Source of the DNA: Caprimulgus europaeus
Taxonomy: Eukaryota > Chordata > Aves > Caprimulgiformes > Caprimulgidae
Direction of reading: 5' to 3'
DNA: 64,000 bases
Assembly: GCA_907165065.1 (NCBI GenBank)
Contig: OU015533.1
Location: forward strand, 24,258,578-24,322,577
The notes beneath the pieces were generated by a model that had not been told where the DNA came from, did no database searches, and saw only the letters and a program-made list of their open reading frames with translations. The position numbers and the translations under genes are program-made. How positions within the stretch are numbered: the stretch's first letter is position 1; each line of letters opens with the position of its first letter. This document shows, piece by piece, positions 21,890 through 32,500 of this stretch.

Positions 21890-22480
21890 CCACCCCCCCG
21901 CCGCAGCCCGGCGGCAGAGGGCACGTGACACCCGCGCAAGGCCCGCGCGTAACCTGCGCGCCGGTTCCGCGGCCGCGGCTGCCCGTCCCGACGGCAGGGG
22001 TCCGGGCGGAGGGGAGCTCTGTGTGGCCCCCGGGGGTCCGCTGCCCCCGGGGCGCGGGCTGGGCTGCTTCCCGGATAGAGAGGAGATGTTCCCCTCTCGG
22101 GAAGAAGCGTCCCTCGGTCCCCCCATCCCCTCCGTCCCCCCCATCCCCTCGGTTTCCCCCGTCACCCTAGTTCCCTCCATCCCCTTTCCCCGCCGGCCGG
22201 GCCCCGGGGAAGCGCGGGGTCCCGCGGCGCAGCGGGGCCTCAGGGGCGGGAGCGGGGGGCCCTCCCGGCGCCGCCGCCACCGCTGCCGCCCCAGGTGGCC
22301 GGGCCGGGCCCTGCCCTTCCAGCGCCGCTGACTTTGGCCTTGTCCAAGCACAGACCCAAACAACAGGCGGAGGAGAGCGGGCTCTACAGACGCCACGGCG
22401 GGCTGGGGCCGAGGCCGGGGCAGGGGCCAGGGGCCAGGGCTGGGGGGAGCTGGAGACCACTCTCACCCCAAGGTGCTGCA
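21890..22480. promoter_or_regulatory. CpG-rich block downstream of Hoxd12 with CTCF-like motif
   Basis: A 600 bp GC-rich, CpG-rich block without a gene follows Hoxd12. It contains a CTCF-like motif at 21911-21924, an adjoining CACGTG E-box at 21923-21928, and C-rich tandem units of CCCCATCCCCTC type at 22115-22160. Being gene-free, GC-rich and between Hoxd12 and Hoxd11, it is a positional candidate for the Polycomb-response region described between these genes in human. Confidence 0.45.
21911..21924 (+). promoter_or_regulatory. CTCF-like motif, plus orientation
   Basis: GCGGCAGAGGGCAC fits the CTCF core at about 13 of 14 positions allowing the common A/G variation. It points right, toward Hoxd11. 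Motif evidence only. Confidence 0.5.
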
Positions 22481-25400
22481 GGCGCAGGAGAGAGGAGAGC
22501 CCGGAGATTTCAGTGGGTTTGATTATTTTGTGAGACCATCCCCACGGCTGTTTCCGTGGAGGTTTTCGTGAGAGAAAGGGAGGAATGCTTTCGATTTTTT
22601 TTCCCAGATATAAACCTCGGAGGATAACCCAAACAGAGGGCCTGGGAGCACCGCCCAAGACGCTTGATTATTGTTTTAGGACGAGAAATGAAATCGATTT
22701 TCCCCCTATCCTGCTGACAAGCTTTCTCTGCCGGGAGCCGCCCACCTCTCCAGCAGCAGAGCACTCGGGCTGTCCGGAGCTGCAGAGCCAGGGGTAATGC
22801 TCGATACTGCCTTGGTCTGATGGTTCAAAAAATAAATAAACCTCACGCAATTTTAGGTCCAGATTAAAACGCCCTTTGGCTGCAATTCCCACCTAAATCT
22901 GTTTCTAATGAAGAGGAGTTTCCACACTTGAAACCTTGGGTTGCCTCTCCTAGTAGTAATAATAATTATGCTGGCAGAGCTTGCGTTACTTTCTGCTATA
23001 TAAAGTAGGTTCAGATATGGTTGTTCTGGGCGTATGCAACCGGGCTAAACAAGCACAAGGAATAGCACAAAGGAGCTACCAATTTACATGGGGCTATTGC
23101 CTCCCTGAAGGCAATAAACTCATCATTTCATAAAGAGCCATATTTGAACTTTGCTCCTACCCACTCCTTTGCTTGCAAGTACTGCTGCAAAGGCACAGTG
23201 GTTCAGATGATTTTGGAGGTAAATACCGGACTTCTAGGAAAGCAGAAGTGCAGCCATCTTCCCGAAAGCTTTCCAGAGAGCCCCAAAGGTAACGCTGGGG
23301 TGGTGTTTTGGGAGGGAGAAGGAAAACCAGCCCAACTTGGAGGCGCATTCGTCGCCGTCCAGAATGGCCGTTCGTACCGCATCGCCCCACGCAGACAAAA
23401 ACCTACCTCGCTCCTGGCGGGATGACTGTCAGTGGAAAAGCAGGGGCGAAGTGGCGGCTGGCGACAGGTCCCCGGGGAAAGGGGACGCACACCTATCCAC
23501 CTACATCCAGAGGCACCACCCCTGGGGCCCTCCAAATCTTCGAGGTATTCAGCTCCTCTGCTGGGAGCTGCCGCATTGCGGACAATAAAAGTCTCTTCAT
23601 TCAGTAGCATTTCCCTAATTAAAAAACTAGAAGCAACCCCAATGGTGTAAGCCAGGAGAAAAGCAAAAACCAGATAAAGCCCCTTTTCTTATTTCCTCCT
23701 GGAATACTATTCAGCCTTCTACAGTCCATGAGAAATGGACCCTTTATGCTGTCCTTCGCTGTTCTGACCCGCCCCAGTACAACCAGTCACTTTATTACAC
23801 GAGTGATGTGAGATCCGAAGAGGAACCTTGGGTGAAAAGATGTGAAAAGCAATGTATTTTTTAGTAAACATTTCTGATCCACGACGATGGCTTATTGTAA
23901 AGCTTCTAGTCTGAGTCGCCCACGAAAGGAGAAAAAACAGAGGAGGTAGGATCTAAACTGTGGTGTGATGCAGAAGTATGTGTATTATGTATGTCTGGAT
24001 GTGCCTGTAGATACATGGATGCACTTCAGCCGCGCCCGTTGTGTGTAGCCGCGTGTGCGCACACACAGATGCACATATCCCCGGGCACACACTGTGCATA
24101 GACGCACAGGCGGGAGAAAATGGTGCAGGATTTCACGCGTGCCCATGCTCCAGGTTCCAGCTGCTCTTCTGAAGCAGCGGGCGACGACAGCCGGCCCCGG
24201 GCGTGCGGAGAGGCACACACGCGTAGGGCAGAGCTGCGGATACTGGCCGCGCCCTGTCCGGGCGCTCTGCCTGCGCGTACCCGCCTCAGCTGCCGTGGGC
24301 ACATGTGTGCACACGCGTGTGCGGCGCTCTGGGTGGGCGTGCAGGAGATGCACCCGAGTGAGGTGGATGTACCCTACGCCCTCCGGATGGATTATTTCGA
24401 GTGTCCTTCCAGCTGTATTTCGCCTCCTGCCCGGGCTTTGTGGGTGCATGCGGTGCGACGGAGGGGGAGAAGCAGCAGGCACCCGCTTGCTGCGCCCACG
24501 CCCGCGTCCCCTCGCAGCACGCAGGCGACTATCCATCCCTTTATTTATCCCAGCATAAACATCTTTGCAGTCTAAACGTGATAAAGCCCTTCCGAGGGGA
24601 CTCTCCATTCCTCCTCGTTTGATAAGGCTGCAGACGCAACTCGACTTGTTGGGAATGGATCTGGCTGCCTTTGTGCTTCCTAAAAGAGCATAAATAATTA
24701 AAGTTTGGCAGGGAGGAAAAGCTTTCTTGCAGAACTGTAGTGGCAATAAATGAAATGACTCAGAATCTCTTCTCCAGTCGGTTTTTACGAGAGCTGCCAG
24801 ACAGTGTCTGTTCACGTTCTCCAGATACTAGGGGCGCCATAACAAAGTTAAGGTCAAGTTAGTGTCTTATCTTGGGTGGCACAAAAATACCGCATCTTCT
24901 TCAGCCGGACCGGGTATATTCTTAAACCTGAATGTTATGCAAGTCGCCTTAATTTCCACGGAAGGCTTTTGGAAATGTCACTTGGACCTGAATACTTGGT
25001 AATTCCAGGCAACGACTGCAGATGTTTCAAGACGCCTAAAGGTAAAGTATTCGCCTGACCGTGTACATGATGTGCATTTGTGTTTCGATGATATTTAATC
25101 TGTGTAAAGCAAAAAAAAAAAAAAGGTGGCGGGGGGGGCGGTGATATGTAATGCTCAGAGCTGGTCTGGGAACCGACCCCAGAGTAAAAATGCTCTGTCA
25201 GTCGGAGACCCCCGGTCCTGCCTTATTTCAGCGGGGTCTCTGCTGAGGTATTGGTCTCACATTCCCCAAATTGGATCGCTTTTTAAGGGACTGTTTCCTA
25301 AAAGGGCTGTTTTCATATTAACAAATCGTAGCCATGTCTTTGAACTTGAATTAGTTGAAACCGGTTGGCTCCTGCGCCAAAATTTAATTGACGCTAGGCT

Positions 25401-27360
25401 TGCTGCATCGAAAGGAAGGTGAAGAATTCTGGCTAAGGAGTAATTAGTTGTTTGAAAGGTAAAGAAAATGAAGGTCCTTCGGTTCCCAGAGCCATCTCTC
25501 CTGATGAGATAGGCGATTAGAAACATGGGGGCACAATCAAACGGATCCTTGCCCTGCGCTGCTGCAAGCTCAGGGTGGTAAATGACACAGGAGCCATTTT
25601 AACTGCGCAGGCATCATTTTCAGGAGGTTATTCATGTGTTGCAGTAGAGTCGAGAAGGCTCGAAAGTTATCGATAAAAGGAGGGAATAGTGGTTTTGTGC
25701 CTTGATTTCTAGAGATACCTTGCTAGACTCTGTCTGCTGGGAGCAATGTGTGGCGTTTGAGGTGGTTTGCGAGCGAGACACCAAGGCAAAAAATACCTTA
25801 CTGTGCAGAGAAGAGAAAAAAAGGAAAGAAAGAGGAGGGGGGAGGGAATGAGTTCCATCTTATCTGCCTGGCTTTGGTCTTTTGCTTTTTAAAAGGACAA
25901 GTTGGGCTGCGGTGTGGAAGCCCCTTGGGCAGCCCTTGCCTGCCCTGGGGGGCCGGGGAACTAGGAGGGGCCGTGCCGGTGGCGGCGGCGTGGCGGGGGG
26001 CAGGGTGCGGGGCTCAGCCCGGGCTGCGGGACTCCCGCCCCCGAACCCCTTCGGCAGTGCGGAGCTGGGGGCGCGCAGGAGGCGCCTGTGGCGGCTGGGC
26101 GCGCAGCCTGCGCCTGCCCGAGCCCTTCGCGGGCACCTCTGCCGCTCAGAGCCGGGACGCCCCTGGCCTTCCTTCCGCTTGCCCGCGGCCCTTCAGAGAC
26201 GGTTCTCTACCTGCCGGGCTCTCTGCTCACTGTGGGACTCGGGGGCTGCCTTGTGGGAGGTGATGTCGGGCCTGCCGCCCGGCCGGAGAGCCCGGGGACT
26301 GCCTGGGTGGCAGGGGCGACCCTGCTCGGAGTGGAGCTCGCCCAGGGTTCGGGTATATTTGGAGAGCGGCATGTGGTGGAGCTACTCTGACTATGGTTTG
26401 CGGTGGCGGAAAAAAGACATTATTCCCATAGAGAGCTGGCAAAGGTTTCTGGAATGAGAAATTGCTTGAGCACAGGGCTATTGCTTGCGCGTATTATTTA
26501 TTCTCTTCTCTTTTCAGCCTTTGTGACCCGGTTTGTGTTCCTCTACGTAAAATCATATTTCATGGAGAGAAAAGAAAATTGGCAAAAATGAGCCCTCGAA
26601 GGCAGGGCGGCCTCGGGGCTGGAGGGTGTCGTGCGCGTCGCCCGCTCCTAACCCTGCTTTTCCCTTCCAATGAAAATGAACATTTTGGTGGGAGTTGGAG
26701 GCACGGGAACAGAGGTCACTTTGTGTGTTACTTTGCTTCCCAAGGAAACCGTGCTTGGTGGACCTCTCTTCCTGCCCTCTCCCTTTACTTTCCAGGAGAG
26801 CCCGAAAGTGTCTCCCCTTCACAAAATCGGCTACTGAGAGATGTTGTTTGCCTGTTTCTCATTTCAGTTTGTCTCTGACACTCTGACACAAGCGCGCAGT
26901 GTTTGGGCTTACATGCGAGGGAAAATGAGGTGATCGGGACTCGGGCTTTGAATTTCGTGAACGGTTCTGATGCCAACTGTGGACTGCTGGAGCCGGGCAG
27001 ATCTGCTCGTACGTTCGAGCGTGTGAATGGAACTTGTCTGCCCTGAGCGAACCATCGCCCGCTCATCATCTGGCTGAGCGGCGGCCAGCGAGCACCGCTC
27101 CCGCTAACGAGAAGCCAGCACGTTTCCGAGCCGGGGGAGCCCAGTCGGGGACCCGCTTCCCCGAGGGGGGCTGCGTTCCCCCCGCGGAGGGCCGGCGACA
27201 GGGCGGGCCGGGCCGTGATGCGGGCGGGGGGCTGCGCTCCGCGGGGCCCCGCGCCGGGCTGCGGCGGTGGGCAGGCGGCTGCCCTGGCGGCGCGGCCCCA
27301 GGTGATCAGCCGCACCACCTACGTGTATCTCATCGCCCGGTGAAAGGACGGGGGTAAAAA
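22481..27360. other. Hoxd12-Hoxd11 intergenic region
   Basis: No coding exon is recognised. A YY1-type CAGCCATCTT is at 23251-23260. A GC-rich, CpG-rich block lies at 25900-26340 and another at 27030-27310, just upstream of Hoxd11. A published early Hoxd11 enhancer lies near this interval in mouse and chick, but I cannot place it from sequence alone. A 276-codon minus frame at 23985-24815 and a 191-codon plus frame at 25882-26457 show no family features. Confidence 0.6.
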
Positions 27361-27472
27361 CTGTCGATATTTATACAAAGGCTCCTCTCTCCGTGCTGGG
27401 AGGGCTCTTTGGTGAGATCTTAAGAGCCTTTCCGAGGGGCTGATATAGATATAAGGACATTTCTACATCGCG

Positions 27473-27504
27473 TCACGTGACATAATTACCACTAGAATCA
27501 ATCA
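27473..27504 (+). promoter_or_regulatory. Hoxd11 proximal promoter: E-box and PBX-HOX type site
   Basis: A palindromic GTCACGTGAC (27473-27482) is followed by TAATTA-type cores and by ATCAATCA (27497-27504), the complement of TGATTGAT, a standard PBX-HOX composite site. They lie 130-165 bp upstream of the Hoxd11 start codon, consistent with auto- or cross-regulation. Motif reading only. Confidence 0.45.
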
Positions 27505-27636
27505 AGATGAATTGCACGTCAGCACACGGTGGGGATTTTTTCTTAGTTGATCCTGTCCAAACCCTCTTGTGCAATAGATGGATCTCGTTCAATGCATTGA
27601 AGCCTCCTGGTTGCTTGCAATCGCAAAAAGGAAGAC

Positions 27637-28243
27637 ATGACTGAGTTTGACGATTGCAGTCACGGCACATCCAATATGTATCTGCCAGGGTGTGCCTATT
27701 ACGTCTCACCCTCAGATTTCTCGACGAAACCCTCTTTTTTGTCGCAACCGTCGTCCTGTCAAATGACTTTTCCTTATTCTTCTAATTTACCTCATGTCCA
27801 ACCTGTGCGCGAAGTAGCATTCAGGGAATACGGATTAGAGCGCAGCAAATGGCAGTACAGGGGCAGTTATGCTCCTTATTACTCAGCTGAAGAGGTGATG
27901 CACAGAGATTTTCTGCAGCCCGCGAACAGGAGGACGGAAATGCTGTTCAAAACGGACCCCGTATGCGGCCACCACGGACCGTCTCCCGCCGCCTCCAACT
28001 TCTACAGCTCGGTGGGGAGGAACGGCATCCTGCCGCAAGGCTTCGACCAGTTTTACGAGACAGCTCCCGGACCTCCGTACCAGCAGCACTCCGAGGGAGA
28101 GGGGGACGCGGACAAGGGCGACTTGAAAGCCCAGAACAGCACTTGCAGTAAAACACCTTCCAGCCAAGAGAAGAAAGTGACACCAGCGAACAGCGCCGGT
28201 TCCCCTTCTGGCGAGGCTGTTGCAGAGAAGAGCAACAGTTCAG
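27637..28243 (+). CDS. HOXD11: Homeobox D11, exon 1
   Basis: N-terminal exon of Hoxd11, a posterior Hox transcription factor needed with Hoxa11 for forearm and kidney development in mammals and involved in digit identity work in chick. The ATG at 27637 gives [21 protein letters not shown], the group-11 N-terminus. Conserved segments include [32 protein letters not shown] and [15 protein letters not shown]. It lacks the long alanine and glycine expansions of mammalian Hoxd11, as I recall for birds. The exon ends in phase 1 at donor GTAGGT (28244). The full protein is 280 residues. Confidence 0.97.
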
Positions 28244-28818
28244 GTAGGTATCAGTAGTAAATTGGGGGCAAGAGTACAAGGCCAACACTTTGTCAAGCCG
28301 CATTTTATGTGCAATTTTATAAGCATCCAAAGGATTTTATATATCCTATAAGATTTCCTTTACCGTTGTAAAGCGTGTTTACGATAGGAAACCAATTTAG
28401 GTGAGCTTAAGGTATTCTTGGAAGAGGATATTAATTGTTATTAAATTGTTGATTTGGCGGGGGGAGACGGGGAGATTTCACAGGTAGTACTCAGAGCTGA
28501 CTTCAGTTTAGAGCTTAAGATCTTCGTTTGGTTGGGGCGGGGTGGGGGGGGGTGAGAGGAGTTTGAGAAACTTGGAATTTTTCCAGCCCATTTAAATATC
28601 TCTCTGTATTGCTGGAAGTGCTCTCTTTTAAGGAGAAGTCGGGAAATATTCTCTTTTTTGCTAAGTTACCTAGAGACTAAAAGCCCCAGGAATATTTTTT
28701 TTAACTGCTAGAGGGCCGCTTTCCAGGCAATGGGATATTTTCAGAGTCTCTGCTCTCTTCCTAGACGAGCACGTTCGTAGCAGCAACATAAATCATTTTC
28801 TTCTCTCTTGAATTTCAG

Positions 28819-29053
28819 CAATTCCCCAGCGATCAAGGAAAAAGAGGTGTCCCTATACTAAATATCAGATAAGAGAACTGGAACGAGAGTTTTTCTTCAA
28901 CGTCTACATAAACAAAGAGAAAAGACTGCAGTTGTCCAGAATGCTCAACCTCACTGATCGGCAAGTAAAAATCTGGTTCCAGAATCGAAGGATGAAAGAA
29001 AAGAAACTGAACAGAGATCGACTCCAATATTTCACTGGGAATCCTTTGTTTTG

Positions 29054-29054
<1 letters not shown>
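28819..29054 (+). CDS. HOXD11: Homeobox D11, exon 2 (homeodomain)
   Basis: Homeobox exon after acceptor TTTCAG, joining as SNSS-AIPQR. The homeodomain runs from about residue 208 ([20 protein letters not shown]) through [15 protein letters not shown], with the tail [14 protein letters not shown] that is characteristic of Hoxd11. The intron is 28244-28818 (575 bp). A run of about 28 A residues begins right after the stop codon at 29054. Confidence 0.98.
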
Positions 29055-29084
<30 letters not shown>

Positions 29085-29589
29085 AAAAATTTTAAAAGAG
29101 AGCAAGGGTAAAGGGCGAAAGAAGAAAAACGAAGAATATCTCGGTCTCTTTGACCTGCCATCTGAATGCAAAAGTAAATTGGTTTACATGACACATCCAC
29201 CCTGCGGAAAGTTTCATTTTCATGTGCAACTCTACACAATGAATGGCCGGCCACTGGAGATTTCGGGGCTTGGCGGAGCAGATTCCTGATAAGGGGAAAC
29301 TAGGGTAAATCCAACGGTCCACTCTCAAGTGTTTCTCGCCAAAGGTGCTTTTTTTCCTCTTCCACAGTACCAGCAATGGACCTGCAGTGTGTCTGGTAGT
29401 TTTTGCTTACAATTCATTGAGTTCGGGGGGGATCTGTTGTTGCTTTTGAGCTAGGGTAACACTTTCCTCCCTTCAAGTGAATGCGGTTTATTTAAGAGAT
29501 GGTAAATGTACGTTCGCTATATATAAAATATATATATATATATGTTTCTATTGTCATTCAAAAGCATGGGCCACTGTCTTTTTCATGTG

Positions 29590-29595
29590 AATAAA
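29590..29595 (+). terminator. Candidate Hoxd11 polyadenylation signal
   Basis: AATAAA followed by T-rich and G/T-containing sequence lies 536 bp after the Hoxd11 stop. An AT dinucleotide stretch at 29518-29544 is part of the presumed 3' UTR. Confidence 0.55.
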
Positions 29596-32500
29596 TGGTT
29601 TCTAGTAAAGTTAAGGTTATAACTTCCGTGCACTGTATGGATTTCCATCTCTGAAGGATCCTAGCGTTTCCCAGGCTAGAGCCAAGTCCAGTTAACTAAT
29701 AACGAGAGGAAGCCTAGCCGGGTTATTTTGAATGCATTTTACATAAATAATAGTTTAGTCTCCTAACTCTCCCTTCGTAGGTATGCACAACCTTCCCTGT
29801 TCGCCGTGAAGCAGAGCCAATATGGCTGTCTGTAGACCATCACTTCTGATGGGGCTACAATTACTATAAACAACGAAAAAGGCTTTTTTTGAACTGCTCA
29901 GGCTCCCAATAAGCCCTGAATCCCCAACGCCAATAACTGTTTACTTGTTAGTGAAGCGTAAGGCAGAAAGACGGCGGGGTCGGAGCGAGTCAGGCAAGAG
30001 GGAGCTATAAAAAATTGGCACTAGTGGGGAAAAATTAAAGAAGAAAAAAAGGAAAAAAACTTTGGAGACAGAGGGGTGGATCTCTTAAATGTCGTTCCTC
30101 GGGAGGGAGAGCGGAGAGCGGCGCCGGGCCGGGAGCACAGCCCCGGCGGCGGGCCCTGCGCGGGGGCAGGCGGAGGTCCGCTTCGCTCCTCGCCGCTTTA
30201 TCTTGAGTGACCTGGCTGGGCTGTTTACAAAACCTTGAACTGTCTAGACAACACCATAAAACCCGAGGTTCTAAACAGCTTAATTGGGTTATATTATACA
30301 CCTTCTGGTGGGTGAAAAAGAGATTTCCGCAATGTGCAATAAAGGCGGGGAATGAGAAAAGAATTCGCCTTTTTTGAATAGGACGAAGCGGCTCTCGCTA
30401 CGCTCGCACGCAGGGAAGGCAAAAGTGCCCAAATAAGACAGGAAAATCTCGCGAATTTAAAAACAAATCAAGAAATGGAAACGGAGGAAGGGATGACTAA
30501 AAAAAAAATTTAAACCCTTTAGCAAGAAAAACATAAGTGTATGCCTTTGAACTTCCAAAATGTCAAGGTCATCACCTTTAACCTTTCTGAATAATTAGGC
30601 GCCTTAAGGTCCCTCTGTTACTTTCAACCACCACCCACTCTCTCACTCTGTGTCTCCCTCTCTCTGTCTCTCACACACACGCACAACCACACACACACTT
30701 ACTACCGCATAGCTGGCCATGTTAGCAAATGCATCATAACGCTAAAAAAAACCCAGCTGGGTCGAGGTGAGCCCTCCGCGGCGTGCGGGAAGAGTGTCCG
30801 GCTCCGCTCCCCTCCAGCTGGAGCACCTCAGGCTTTCCCCTTCCATCGTCTTTCTCTTCCGCCCCCGGGGAATTCGCCCCAAATATAAATTTTTAAATTT
30901 TCTCTAGCCCTGAAAAAAATGTTTTTTCTCACAAAAAAAGGAAAAAAAAAAAAAAAGAGGCTGTAGGAAATTCTTCGTAATATAGGGAGAAAGATGCTAT
31001 TTTTATGTAGCTTTTCTGCAGATGTGCATTTCTCCACAAAGTTCATTAAATAGAAATGCGCCAAGTCGCGGGGAATATCTCAAAGCATTTCGCCTGACCT
31101 TTTTGCAAAATTCTCTCTCGAGCCTTAATCCATAGAGTGAGAACGAGTCGTTTAATTTTTCTGTTCCCCGCAGTGCTTTAGCGGTCTATTTTAGCAGATT
31201 ATTACGCTTTTAAAATGCTAAAATGCCTCAAAAGAGGGCCGCGGAAACCGAAAGACCCTAGCATGAATCTTGCAGAAATGCTCCATGATAACAGTTTTAA
31301 TTTTCTACGTAGAAAGAAAGGCAGAAAGCGGAGAGCGAGGCGGCGGGTCCCTGGGGCCTGGCGGCCCACGGCCACAGGAGGGCGCGCCAGTGTCCCGCAA
31401 TGCCCGCGGCTGCCGCCCGCCCCGCGCTTCGCTCCCCCTCCTCATAATCCCACTGCTAATAAAATATCTAATATATAAGTAACGATAAGATTTCAGGGCC
31501 TTCCAAATGAGAAAATAAAGCATAAAAAAGATTTATTAAACAAATAACCCATAACCGTGACGTGCTGGAGAAATATGCCATTTTAAAAGGATTTCTTTTT
31601 TTTTGGGGGGGGGGGGAATCGTAATCTTTTATAATGCACCCCAGCTTTTTTAAAAAATCCCATAATTTTATGAAAGAAAAAAAGCTCACAACCCAGTGAT
31701 ATTCAGAATTCGTTCCCTAGAACGAAAATCTATTTACTCCTTTAAGAATAGCCATAAGGCAGATGGAACAAAAGTAATATTAAAAATCATGCATTTACAC
31801 AATTTATCTTCTATTCTTATCCGAGGCTTTTCTTAGATAAACCTCTAGGTACAGAAAGTATAATTCTAAAAACATATTTTATTTCAAGGAGAGATTAACG
31901 TTAGATCCAGAGAGTGCTTATTTTTTTAAAGAAAGACAGAAAGACTAAAGCTAAAATAGCATATTTTTAATATCGAACATCACCTTGCCAAAGCATTGCC
32001 GAATTAAATCTCTCTCCTTAAAGGTACTATGGAGATCTATTAAAATGAAACTAGAGATTAGAAAATTAAAGTGAAGCTTATGAATTTCCTGGACGCTCTC
32101 CAGTGACCGAGTATGTTCCATTTTTCTGATTTTCTGTATTATTTTTTTCTCTCCAGTGCGCACTTTTGGTCAGAATCTGAGGAATGAAAGGGTCTCACTG
32201 CTTACTGCTTATTTGCAGAATTCATCGAAATCTGTTCCACGCTGGCTCAGCCATATTCCACATGTTTTAAAGCCCCGTCTCTCGTGAAAGCATTTGTTGG
32301 CACTTGGTCTGATGGGTTGTTGGGGTTTGGGTTTTGTTTTTTGGGGTTGGGGTTTTTTTGGTTGGTTGGTTGGTTGGGTTTTTTTAGAAGTTCATTGTTA
32401 ACACTTTCCTAGAAATAGCCTTTCCGTCGGTAATAAAATGGCATTGTGCAATCTGAAATCCTCGGGATCCCTGACGCCAAAGGTAGCCCTCGCAGGCGCA

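Noticed and set aside
23985-24815. 276-codon minus-strand frame between Hoxd12 and Hoxd11
   Set aside because: No recognised domain, composition follows local GC content, and no matching splice sites or promoter.
24831-24838. Possible CTCF motif around CTAGGGGCGCC
   Set aside because: One G short of the required AGRKGGC spacing.
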